Origin: Fibrobacterota bacterium
GTDB taxonomy: Bacteria; Fibrobacterota; Chitinivibrionia; Chitinivibrionales; Chitinispirillaceae
Direction of reading: 5' to 3'
Assembly (NCBI GenBank): GCA_023436205.1
Contig: JAEZKC010000107.1
Coordinates: 1-64,000 of the forward strand
Length of the DNA: 64,000 nucleotides
The translations under genes were made by a program, and so were the position numbers. The notes under the pieces are model-generated. The model saw nothing but the letters and a program-made list of their open reading frames with translations, searched no databases and had not been told where the DNA came from. Shown piece by piece: positions 36,229 through 44,594 of the stretch (the stretch's first letter is position 1; each line of letters begins with the position of its first letter).

Positions 36229-38112
36229 CTACTTTATTACCAAGACCTTTGAAGAATAAATGACAGTTTTCAAATTTCTTATTTTCAACAAATAAAATCC
36301 GTTTGCAAGATTTGACAAATTAATATCATTAGAGAAGCTGCCTGCAGCAGTCTGGATGTCAATTAACTTCAGCAGGCCTCCATTCAAATTGAAAACCTCC
36401 AGAGAAATTTTTTCCCTGCTGGGCCCAAATGACTTTATTCTCAACAAATTTTTATAAGACTTCACCTCAAGGTTGGGAATTGGTGCAGCATGACCATTTG
36501 CTGGTGTTGTTTGGGAGCTGGTTAAGAGTACTGCCGTTGTTGAAAGGGGTGGGACAGAAATGGAGAAAGAATTAAAATCGACTGATATGGTATTTTCCTT
36601 CAATGCGTTTTGCTTATGTGAAATGAATGTTTCTGTTGCAGGAAGCGAAGAGAGCTGTAGAGTCTTATGAATGCCATCAACCGCAGAAAATCCCTCGATG
36701 CTGACATTTACATTCCGGGCGGAATTTAAATCACGATTCACAATGATAATGGTCATTGAATCAGATTTCTGATTAACAGTAGTATACGCTGAAACTGAAT
36801 TCTCATTTGAGGAGGCGGCCTCAACACGATATTCTTTGGCATTTCGACTGAACAAATGTAGAGTTTCCCACATTCCGGTAAACCAAGTCCATGGAGAAAA
36901 GAAGTCTACCCCATGATCAGCGAAAAGTCCAAGGTGAGATGCATAAATGACCGAGGCAAGATTCGGTTCGGACGGCCCCGGGCTCCATTCACTGAGCCCT
37001 AGTGTGATTTCATGACCTGCTCCATAATGTTTATCAAGCCAATCATTAATCCTTTTGAAAATGTATTCCTTATTTTGTGAATTGTCCCAACCGCCATCGA
37101 TTGACTTGATTCCGTTCGCTCCCGGATATTCATATGTTTGGTCATAATACATACGGTGAAGTTGAAGGGCAGATTCACTAGAGGTATAATAAGGATAATT
37201 GTGAATATCTACCACATCCAGCACGCGTATCCCAGACGCCTTCTCCTCATCAGCGCATCGCTTTATGAAATACTCCAGCCAGCAGTAGTATTTCCCATCA
37301 ACTCTTATGCTTTCACTTCCCCATCTGTACCATTGCCATTCACTTGTGGTTACCGGGCCACAAATTTTTATCTCTGGAAACTTAGCACGAGCTTTTTTGG
37401 CCAGATCAATGAAACGGTCCATAAATTCTGATGCTGAAATCAAACCGGATGACATTACATCATCATGGGTACCATCCCAAATGTCAGGCTCGTTATCCAT
37501 GCTCCAGTAAAGAAACTGATTCCTATTTAATCCAAGACCTCCAGGACCAAACCAATGATCGAGAATGGCAACAGAAGAGTCAGCCGGCCATGGCTGAGTG
37601 TAAAGGTCTATATCGCCTGCAACCAGTGCCTTGCCAGATGGATTATCTGTATTGGGTTCTCCCCCGCCAGCCAGATTCTGTCCAGTACCCTCCCACCACT
37701 TTGATTGATTGTATTCCCAGTCATTGAAATTGTGATTTGTACTGGAAGCCACTCTGCCGAGAAGCTGAAATGCCCACATTACCTGCATATCAGGATGATC
37801 TGAAGCAATTTGCTGAGAAGTTTTATCCCAATCATACTCATAAACATTGTTATACCAGTCGGGGTGGGACGTTATCCTTTTCCGCCAGTTATATTTGGTA
37901 GCATTGTTACCACCGTTCATTCGTGCAAACCGCAAACCGACATCTTCGTAGAAAGATGCAGGTTTATCAAAGGTATTATTACGCCCATAAATATTGGGTG
38001 AAACAATACGCTTACCTTGAGCTGCATTGACGGTGACAAATACATTCTGAGCAAATGGAGAATTGATCGTACAAAACAGTATAAATATCAGAGCTATGTT
38101 GTGAGTATTCAT
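36229..38112 (-). CDS. Secreted GH44 endoglucanase/xyloglucanase with sorting tail
   Basis: The ATG at 38112 follows AAGGTGG and starts a signal peptide (about 1-22); an ATG 8 codons upstream is less likely. Of 627 residues, about 25-545 are GH44: a TIM barrel plus beta domain opening with ISPNIYGRN-like sequence and ARMNGGNNATKYNW, with acid/base Glu208 (WSMDNEPDIW) and nucleophile Glu375 (LGLSEWSPG). GH44 enzymes cut mixed beta-1,4-glucans including xyloglucan and carboxymethylcellulose. There is no CBM. The last ~75 residues are a type A sorting module (LEVFNLNGGLLKL, then ANGFYLLKIRN). It lies 27 nt after the CE1-like esterase gene and is probably translated from the same mRNA. Confidence 0.9.
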   Translation of the reverse strand: MNTHNIALIFILFCTINSPFAQNVFVTVNAAQGKRIVSPNIYGRNNTFDKPASFYEDVGLRFARMNGGNNATKYNWRKRITSHPDWYNNVYEYDWDKTSQQIASDHPDMQVMWAFQLLGRVASSTNHNFNDWEYNQSKWWEGTGQNLAGGGEPNTDNPSGKALVAGDIDLYTQPWPADSSVAILDHWFGPGGLGLNRNQFLYWSMDNEPDIWDGTHDDVMSSGLISASEFMDRFIDLAKKARAKFPEIKICGPVTTSEWQWYRWGSESIRVDGKYYCWLEYFIKRCADEEKASGIRVLDVVDIHNYPYYTSSESALQLHRMYYDQTYEYPGANGIKSIDGGWDNSQNKEYIFKRINDWLDKHYGAGHEITLGLSEWSPGPSEPNLASVIYASHLGLFADHGVDFFSPWTWFTGMWETLHLFSRNAKEYRVEAASSNENSVSAYTTVNQKSDSMTIIIVNRDLNSARNVNVSIEGFSAVDGIHKTLQLSSLPATETFISHKQNALKENTISVDFNSFSISVPPLSTTAVLLTSSQTTPANGHAAPIPNLEVKSYKNLLRIKSFGPSREKISLEVFNLNGGLLKLIDIQTAAGSFSNDINLSNLANGFYLLKIRNLKTVIYSSKVLVIK

Positions 38113-38139
38113 AAACCACCTTGGCACCGTTGACAAATC

Positions 38140-39744
38140 TCAATTAATCAGACACATCTTTGTCGAAATAATTGTTCTTCCATTATTATCGATTTTCACA
38201 GCGTAAAATCCATTGGGGATACCGGTCAGATCCATTATTCCAGAGTATAATCCCCCGGATCGAGTCTCCAGGTGCATCTCCTTTATAATACTTCCGTTCA
38301 GATTGTAAATTTTTACAGAAGATAGTCCGCTCCGAGAGGCAGTGAATTCTGTTTTGAGAAAAGTTCTACCTCGGTTAACTCTAATCTCACAAACTGGTGT
38401 GGTTCTGAAGCTTTGTGAAGCAAGGGCCGATACAGCCGTTGTTATTTCTACTGATACATTATCTATGAAAACTGTTCCGATCGCTTGACCTACATTAAAA
38501 CCGAGCCGTCCATTTGCATCGGTAGCTTGTTCCATTCTGAAGACAAATGAATACGTCTGTTTAGTTGGTGTAAGATTAAAATTCTGCAATTGCGGCAGAT
38601 AGCTGGTCCAGGGACTATTAGCCATTTCCACATTCACTTCGAGCGTTCTGTCTAAAGCCGCGTAGGCATCGAAGGTGACCTGATAGTTTTTCCCGTTCTC
38701 CAGATACAGTCCCGACTGGACAAGTTGAATATCGTGAGCGTTCTCTGCATCAGTGCTCACGTTCAACTTGTACTCACCATTTTCTACACTTCCGCTTGCT
38801 GCACCTCCCCAAATATTGAGAGTCCAAGCTGAGGAACCTGAACTGAAATCACCATTAACGATCTGTTCACCATCTTTAGGTTTGCTTTGCAATGACTGTG
38901 TTTTCAAATAAGCCCATGCTTCTTCACTGCCGTTAACATCAAAGGGTTTTCCATTGTATAAGGGATCTTCATTTGCATTCATTTTTCCTGGAGTTGCCCA
39001 ATCATGTATCATGCCTTTTACAGAGATCAATGTGATATCACTCTGCTGGCCATTTTTGAAGCACGGTCCCCAGTATTCCTTAAACGACTGGGAGGCCGGA
39101 TTTGAGGATGGATAAGGTTCTGTCCTCTGGGCAGTTTGCGGACACCCGTATTCAGCAATTTTTGTATTGAGAAATGCATGAAGATTGCTGTATTTGACGA
39201 AATCATCAGCCGTTCCGTGAATGTGGAATATGGGTACAGGCCGGGTCTGTTTACATCCGGATTGCCCCCCAAGGGGATATCCACAACCGGGAGCAATTGC
39301 AGCAATTTTTTCGGGAATCTTACAGGCAAGGTAATAACTCATCATTCCACCCATGGAAAAACCGGAAGCGTAAACCCGGTTGAGGTCAATATTGAAGCGA
39401 CTGTGCATCGAATCGATTATAGCCTCAATGAATGCGACATCCTTATTACTGCCGAGGTCCCATCTCAGATCGCTGCCCGGAGCAGCTTCAGGATAGGTGA
39501 CTATGAATTTGTCACGATCAGCAATTGGCTCGAATTTCATCATTTGCTGGTTCCAGCTTGCAGGAATCCCCATTCCATGCATGGAGATAAGCAGTGGCGG
39601 GTTACTGATTCCTGAAGGAACATAGACAATCGATGTTCGAGAAACACCACCGACATTAAAAGTCCATGTACCCTTAACTTGTTGCGAAAACAGACACGCT
39701 GGAAGAAAGAGCATGATTAACCAGTGGCGCAGCAAACGATACAT
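38140..39744 (-). CDS. Secreted CE1-type esterase (feruloyl/acetyl esterase or PHB-depolymerase fold) with CBM4_9-like module and sorting tail
   Basis: A 534-residue protein with signal peptide (about 1-21). The alpha/beta-hydrolase domain (about 25-290) belongs to the LpqC/feruloyl esterase/polyhydroxybutyrate depolymerase group: oxyanion motif SMHGMG (54-59), nucleophile Ser130 (ASGFSMGG), acid Asp180 or Asp181 (HGTADD) and His247 (GMIHDW). In a xylan operon the likely role is removal of feruloyl or acetyl groups from arabinoxylan; the exact acyl group is inferred. A CBM4_9-like module (about 292-435) and a type A sorting tail (about 450-534) follow. GGAGGT precedes the ATG. It heads a six-gene minus-strand run (to 27377) and has palindrome B upstream at 39886. 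Confidence 0.9.
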   Translation of the reverse strand: MYRLLRHWLIMLFLPACLFSQQVKGTWTFNVGGVSRTSIVYVPSGISNPPLLISMHGMGIPASWNQQMMKFEPIADRDKFIVTYPEAAPGSDLRWDLGSNKDVAFIEAIIDSMHSRFNIDLNRVYASGFSMGGMMSYYLACKIPEKIAAIAPGCGYPLGGQSGCKQTRPVPIFHIHGTADDFVKYSNLHAFLNTKIAEYGCPQTAQRTEPYPSSNPASQSFKEYWGPCFKNGQQSDITLISVKGMIHDWATPGKMNANEDPLYNGKPFDVNGSEEAWAYLKTQSLQSKPKDGEQIVNGDFSSGSSAWTLNIWGGAASGSVENGEYKLNVSTDAENAHDIQLVQSGLYLENGKNYQVTFDAYAALDRTLEVNVEMANSPWTSYLPQLQNFNLTPTKQTYSFVFRMEQATDANGRLGFNVGQAIGTVFIDNVSVEITTAVSALASQSFRTTPVCEIRVNRGRTFLKTEFTASRSGLSSVKIYNLNGSIIKEMHLETRSGGLYSGIMDLTGIPNGFYAVKIDNNGRTIISTKMCLIN

Positions 39745-39885
39745 ATCAACCTCCGATTACTAATGTAAACATATCCTGGATTTTCCAGTCCTCGACACTG
39801 TTGAACCAGTTTACACTGTTTTACTCTCATTATAAAGAACAACTCTTGGAAAACCATTGATTTTTTGCTCTATCCCCAACATTCC

Positions 39886-39903
39886 GTTGAACATTTGTTC
39901 AAC
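39886..39903 (-). promoter_or_regulatory. Palindromic operator B, upstream of the minus-strand xylan operon
   Basis: GTTGAACATTTGTTCAAC is a perfect GTTGAA-N6-TTCAAC palindrome. On the minus strand a TATAAT box lies at 39834-39829, 51 nt away, with no recognisable -35. It lies in the 348-nt gap between the divergent esterase and HzsA-like genes, which holds no gene. An isolated half site GTTGAA occurs at 39800. Confidence 0.75.
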
Positions 39904-39942
39904 ATTTGAAGCATTCCGTTCGCCTCTGCCTTAAGCAGGCAT

Positions 39943-39960
39943 GTTGAACTTCACATCAAC
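39943..39960 (+). promoter_or_regulatory. Palindromic operator C, upstream of the HzsA-like cytochrome gene
   Basis: GTTGAACTTCACATCAAC matches GTTGAA-N6-TTCAAC with one mismatch in the right half. A TATATT box lies at 40003-40008, 42 nt downstream, and the ATG is 85 nt beyond. This ties the redox block to the same control as the xylanases. Confidence 0.68.
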
Positions 39961-40092
39961 AGTTTTTACATGCTGATACCTTCATACAGCCACTTTTTTC
40001 TTTATATTTCAGCCTAAAGCGCACATAATTTCATCATGTTTGCTGAACATCATCAGTGATCAAAATCTGGGGAAACCAGAGGAGAACATGCT

Positions 40093-43000
40093 ATGACAAA
40101 CCGTACAATTTATCTGCTTATCTTCTTGCACGCTGCTTTACTGTTTTCTTCTGGCATGTGCCCAGTCTGTGCCAAAGGCAATTCATACATAACAGACTTT
40201 TGGGAGCAGCAATTTGCAGAGATTGATAAAAACATTAATGAGCACAAATTAGGGAAAACCACTTCAGCTCCTCAAGATAACATATTTGATGAAAACGCAC
40301 TGATTCTCCCCACAGACAAAGACCCCGCTGATGTGATGCTACGCAGAACAAGGCTATTATTGGAAGATATAAAATGTAAAAGAAGATCTGGAGAAATGCT
40401 CGAACTGGAGCACCGATTGGAGAAGCTGATAAATGAAGGCATGACTCCAAATCTTGCCAAAACCACCACAACCGATCCACAGCTGAGAAAAGATCTGTTC
40501 ATACAAGCCAGTGAACTTAGCCGGGAAATTGCACTTGCCAACCCCTTAATGGATTTCGACACAATTGTCTTCATTGGCTACCTCCATCCCACATCGGGAG
40601 AAAGACATATGGTTGATCAGTTCCTTGGGTGGAACGCCAAAGTTGGTGGTGGTCTTTACATGGTGAGAGGATTGAAGTCCGGCACTCCAGTGCTGATCGA
40701 TGTACTGAAGAACTCACGAGTAGCTAACGGGCGTTTCGCAGGTTCGAACCTTTCCAATGGCGCATTTCTATCTCCTGATCTTCATTTTGACGGAAAAAGA
40801 ATTGTGTTCTCATGGACAAATCAACAGGATCTGTGTTATCACATATTCAGTGTAAATGTAGACGGAACCGACCTGAGGCAGCTTACCGACGGTAAGACAA
40901 TCAAGACCAGTGCATTAAACGATGAAAACCAGAACGACTTAGATCCGTGCTGGCTGCCCAACGGACGAATCGCCTTCATTTCCGATCGGCGGGGAGGATG
41001 GGGACGCTGCCATACTATTCCCAAACAAACCTACACTCTTTATTCAATGAAAGATGATGGTTCAGATGTTGTGTGCCTGAGTTATCATGAAACAAATGAA
41101 TGGCACCCCAGTGTGGCCAATGATGGAAAAATCGTGTATACCCGTTGGGATTACGTTGATAGAGATGACTGCATAGCTCACCATATATGGACCTGCTATC
41201 CTGATGGACGAGATCCCAGAGCTCCTCATGGCAATTACCCTCTTCCTCTGACTACTATGACAGGCAGCACCTGGAGAGATGGACGATGGGACAGGCCAAA
41301 TGGTGAATGGAACATCCGTGCTATTCCGGGATCGGACAAATATACAGCAATCGCAGCGGCACACCACGGGCACCTTTTTGGAGAACTTATTATCATTGAT
41401 CCAGCTATCGAAGACGACGGGAAAGTATCACAAGTGCAAAGAGTGACTACTGCTTGGAATAATTGGCCTGACTTTGCTGAAGGCCCCTACGGAACGCCGT
41501 GGCCACTCAGTGAAGACTATTACATTTGCAATAAAAATAACTCCATTATTCTAAGAGACCGTTGGGGCAATGAACAGGTGCTCTATACCCATACTGGTTC
41601 ACGTCCAGTCGACCCCATCCCTGTCAGACCACGTACTGCCCCCCCTGTGATCGCCACAGGTACTTGGCAGGGAGAGCGCAGCGGGCAGGAGGATCACAAA
41701 CGAGCCACGATCAGTGTGATGAACGTCTACGAATCTGACATCCCCCTGCCTCCTGGAGTAAAAATCAAATCAATGAGAATAGTTCAGGTCTTCCCTAAAG
41801 AAACCCCGGTAATCAATAATCCCAGAAATGCTTACGCCTCTGAGGCGCTTATACGAATGCCACTGGGCACAGTTCCTGTGGAAGAAGATGGAAGTGTATA
41901 TTGCGAAGCACCGGTGGGCAAAGCAATCTATTTTCAGCTCCTGGATGAAAAAGGGTTGGCCGTTCACTCAATGCGCTCGGCAACCTACGCTCATAATGGT
42001 GAACAGCTCTCCTGCATAGGATGCCACGAAAACAAGTGGAAAGCTCCTTCGCCTATGCCTAACAGATTGGCCTTTAAAAGATTGCCATCAAGGCTTAATC
42101 CTGATGCCGGGGGTGTGGAGCCAGCTAATTTTCACCGTTTAGTAAAACCGGTATTCGACAGCAAATGCGTCTCCTGTCACACCCAAAGGGCCAGTGGTCC
42201 GAATATGAGCTACTCCAGCCTTAAGAATCACGCCTTCTATTTCTGCGGAGATGGAAATCCCTATATCAATGGCGATATCGTTACCAGAATAAAGGGAGGA
42301 TCACGAACCATCCCCGGTTCTTTCGGGGCAGCATACTCTTCCCTGTTCAAAACACTGGACAGAGGGCATCATGAGGTATCTCTGTCCAAAGATGAATTGA
42401 AAAGGATCACGCTATGGCTCGACCTCAATTCCATGGAACTGGGAGCAGAAACCAGGGTTGATGCACAAAGACGCGGAGAGCTGGTGTGGCCACGTCTCGA
42501 TGTGGATATTGACAATCCTACAGGTGTGGAGAAAAATCGCCCACTTCCAGGTATAACAGATGCGAACCTCATTTACAACAACGATTTCAGTACAGAAACA
42601 AATGACTGGATACTTAATGTCTGGGCGGGGAGCGCTAGCGGTATAGTAAATAATGGAGAATACAAGATTACCATCGGTTCAATCGGGACAAATAATTATG
42701 ATATTCAGCTTGTTCAACCTGGTATTCTCCTCGAAAACGGAAAAACATACCAGGTGACATTCGATGCCTATGCTGCATCCAGCAGATCTCTGGAGGCAAA
42801 TGTAGAAATGAATGACAGTCCCTGGACAAGCTACCTCAAAGAAACACAGATTTTCGACCTCACCACCAATAATAAAACTTATACATTCTATTTTAAAATG
42901 GATCATCCTACAGATGTCAATGGTCGGTTGAGTTTTAATGCCGGAAGTTCGACCAATACAGTTTTTATTGACAATGTAATCCTCAAATCTGTTAATCCGA

Positions 43001-43287
43001 GCACACCAAATCAAGCAGACAGAATTTCACCATACAAAGCAGTTAAAATTGAGTGCAGGAATTCAATTCTGAAATTAAGAATCAGCGATGCCCTTAATGG
43101 GGCGACAACAATAACACTTTATGACCTCAGGGGAAATGTCGTAAAACGTCATGCATTCAGATTCGGTTCAGGAGAAACGTCTGAGAATAGTCTGGACTTA
43201 CGAGGTTTCACAAATGGTTACTACATCATCGAATTGAAAAACAGCGGCACAGCCATACACAGGTCAAAACTGCTGCTTTACAGGTAA
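40093..43287 (+). CDS. HzsA-related diheme propeller protein fused to CBM4_9-like module and sorting tail
   Basis: A 1064-residue secreted protein with a signal peptide (about 1-28). Residues about 150-480 form a TolB/PD40-like propeller with stretches typical of the hydrazine-synthase-alpha-related family (YHIFSVNVDGTDLRQLTDG, PCWLPNGRIAFISDRRGGW, CLSYHETNEWHPSVANDG, YTRWDYVDRDD). A middle domain and a cytochrome c-like domain follow with two CxxCH haem sites, CIGCH at 641-645 and CVSCH at 692-696. Then come a CBM4_9-like module (about 820-965) and a type A sorting tail (about 980-1064). HzsA-like proteins are common in Planctomycetes, mostly with no known reaction; hydrazine chemistry is not implied. 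The CBM and tail suggest a redox enzyme or electron carrier at the cell surface bound to polysaccharide. It heads the plus-strand redox block. Confidence 0.85.
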   Translation: MTNRTIYLLIFLHAALLFSSGMCPVCAKGNSYITDFWEQQFAEIDKNINEHKLGKTTSAPQDNIFDENALILPTDKDPADVMLRRTRLLLEDIKCKRRSGEMLELEHRLEKLINEGMTPNLAKTTTTDPQLRKDLFIQASELSREIALANPLMDFDTIVFIGYLHPTSGERHMVDQFLGWNAKVGGGLYMVRGLKSGTPVLIDVLKNSRVANGRFAGSNLSNGAFLSPDLHFDGKRIVFSWTNQQDLCYHIFSVNVDGTDLRQLTDGKTIKTSALNDENQNDLDPCWLPNGRIAFISDRRGGWGRCHTIPKQTYTLYSMKDDGSDVVCLSYHETNEWHPSVANDGKIVYTRWDYVDRDDCIAHHIWTCYPDGRDPRAPHGNYPLPLTTMTGSTWRDGRWDRPNGEWNIRAIPGSDKYTAIAAAHHGHLFGELIIIDPAIEDDGKVSQVQRVTTAWNNWPDFAEGPYGTPWPLSEDYYICNKNNSIILRDRWGNEQVLYTHTGSRPVDPIPVRPRTAPPVIATGTWQGERSGQEDHKRATISVMNVYESDIPLPPGVKIKSMRIVQVFPKETPVINNPRNAYASEALIRMPLGTVPVEEDGSVYCEAPVGKAIYFQLLDEKGLAVHSMRSATYAHNGEQLSCIGCHENKWKAPSPMPNRLAFKRLPSRLNPDAGGVEPANFHRLVKPVFDSKCVSCHTQRASGPNMSYSSLKNHAFYFCGDGNPYINGDIVTRIKGGSRTIPGSFGAAYSSLFKTLDRGHHEVSLSKDELKRITLWLDLNSMELGAETRVDAQRRGELVWPRLDVDIDNPTGVEKNRPLPGITDANLIYNNDFSTETNDWILNVWAGSASGIVNNGEYKITIGSIGTNNYDIQLVQPGILLENGKTYQVTFDAYAASSRSLEANVEMNDSPWTSYLKETQIFDLTTNNKTYTFYFKMDHPTDVNGRLSFNAGSSTNTVFIDNVILKSVNPSTPNQADRISPYKAVKIECRNSILKLRISDALNGATTITLYDLRGNVVKRHAFRFGSGETSENSLDLRGFTNGYYIIELKNSGTAIHRSKLLLYR

Positions 43288-43338
43288 ATACAACGAGCTG
43301 CTTCAATCTATTCGGATTCTTGCAGGAATGAGGAGCCC

Positions 43339-44520
43339 ATGAAAACCATTGAGAATATTGCTGAAAACACAAAAGTCAGCTTCTTTAAAACGAATTATGG
43401 TGCAAGCGAATATTTCCTGACCATAACGAGTAAAGGTGGTATTTCATTCCAAGACAGTCTTGATGCTATTGCCAAAAAATACGAACAGGCATTGGACACT
43501 TACCAACTCGACAGAACCACAGTCCAGTTCACCCGTGTCTATTTGAGCGATATCTCCAATGAACAGCCATTGGTGATTAATTCACACCTTTACAATTTAA
43601 TCAACAATGGTGCAGTCTCTTTCATTCAGCAGCCCCCACTGGATTCAGGTTTCATTTCCATCCTTTCCTACCACATCACAGATTCACAAAGCATAATTTC
43701 AAGAAAACAGTTTTTTGATCCATGCAACCCACTGCGTCAGAGGTTGTTAATAACCAGTAAACAGTATTCTCTATTCTGGACAGCTAATTACTGCGCACAA
43801 CCAGGAGAATGCTCAGAAGCTCAAACTGAAAGGCTTTTTGCTGACTTCTGCTCAGATCTCCATGAACAAGGATTCACCCTTAAAAACGATGTCATGCGAA
43901 CTTGGATTTACATAAGAGATATAGATAACAACTATAATGGAATGGTGAATGCTCGTCGGGAACTATTTCATAAGATCGGACTTGAAGCAAGTAGCCGTTA
44001 TATCGCAAGCACCGGAATTGAGGGATGTTCCTTTAATCCGGCCACTTTGGTAACCATGGATGCACTCGCCATCGGCAATCTTAAAGAAGAACAGGTGATC
44101 AGAATGACTGCCCCGCAGCATCTCTCAGATACCATACTCTATGGCGTTACTTTCGAGCGTGGCCTGAAGATAAGATTCGGTGACCGGTCCCATTTTTATA
44201 TTTCCGGTACAGCAAGCATCGACAGCAATGGCCATATACTCTATCCCGGAGATGTAAAAAAACAGACTATAAGAACTTTGGAAAACATTCGTGCCCTCCT
44301 TGAGCCACACAGTGCAACGATAAAGGATATGAAGTACCTGATTGTTTATCTGCGAAACCCTAAACATCTCAACGTGATAAAGGATACTCTGACAAGTCAA
44401 CTACCTCCTGACATTCCAATGCTATTTGTGCAGGGCCCAGTGTGCAGGCCCGGCTGGCTTGTGGAAATTGAAGGTGTCGGGGTAGTTTCGGATAATAACG
44501 AATTCGAGCCATTCATTTAG
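43339..44520 (+). CDS. Rid/YjgF-like protein with two Rid-type domains
   Basis: A 393-residue protein without signal peptide. The second half is clearly Rid/YjgF-like: RTWIYIRDIDNNYNG, ASTGIEG, FISGTASID-like FYISGTASIDSNGHILYPGDV, then VQGPVCRPGWLVEIE, which contains the C-R-P-x-W-L-V-E-I-E pattern expected of Rid trimers. The N-terminal half has a weaker, probably degenerate copy. The layout also recalls the chorismatase (FkbO/Hyg5) group, which uses a double YjgF fold, but the gene is not assigned to it. Rid proteins hydrolyse reactive enamines/imines or bind small molecules. GGAG precedes the ATG and the gene follows the HzsA-like gene by 51 nt, so a cytoplasmic role linked to the redox block is inferred. 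Confidence 0.72.
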   Translation: MKTIENIAENTKVSFFKTNYGASEYFLTITSKGGISFQDSLDAIAKKYEQALDTYQLDRTTVQFTRVYLSDISNEQPLVINSHLYNLINNGAVSFIQQPPLDSGFISILSYHITDSQSIISRKQFFDPCNPLRQRLLITSKQYSLFWTANYCAQPGECSEAQTERLFADFCSDLHEQGFTLKNDVMRTWIYIRDIDNNYNGMVNARRELFHKIGLEASSRYIASTGIEGCSFNPATLVTMDALAIGNLKEEQVIRMTAPQHLSDTILYGVTFERGLKIRFGDRSHFYISGTASIDSNGHILYPGDVKKQTIRTLENIRALLEPHSATIKDMKYLIVYLRNPKHLNVIKDTLTSQLPPDIPMLFVQGPVCRPGWLVEIEGVGVVSDNNEFEPFI

Positions 44521-44594
44521 TAGCTTGAGCAACAAATAAAGCCTCTGAAAAAGTAATTCAGGTTGTATAACAAATGCAGCAGATCGGATTTACA

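Noticed and set aside
40093..43287. True hydrazine synthase (anammox)
   Set aside because: Only the alpha-like architecture is present; there are no beta/gamma subunits or other anammox genes, and this family is widespread in non-anammox bacteria.
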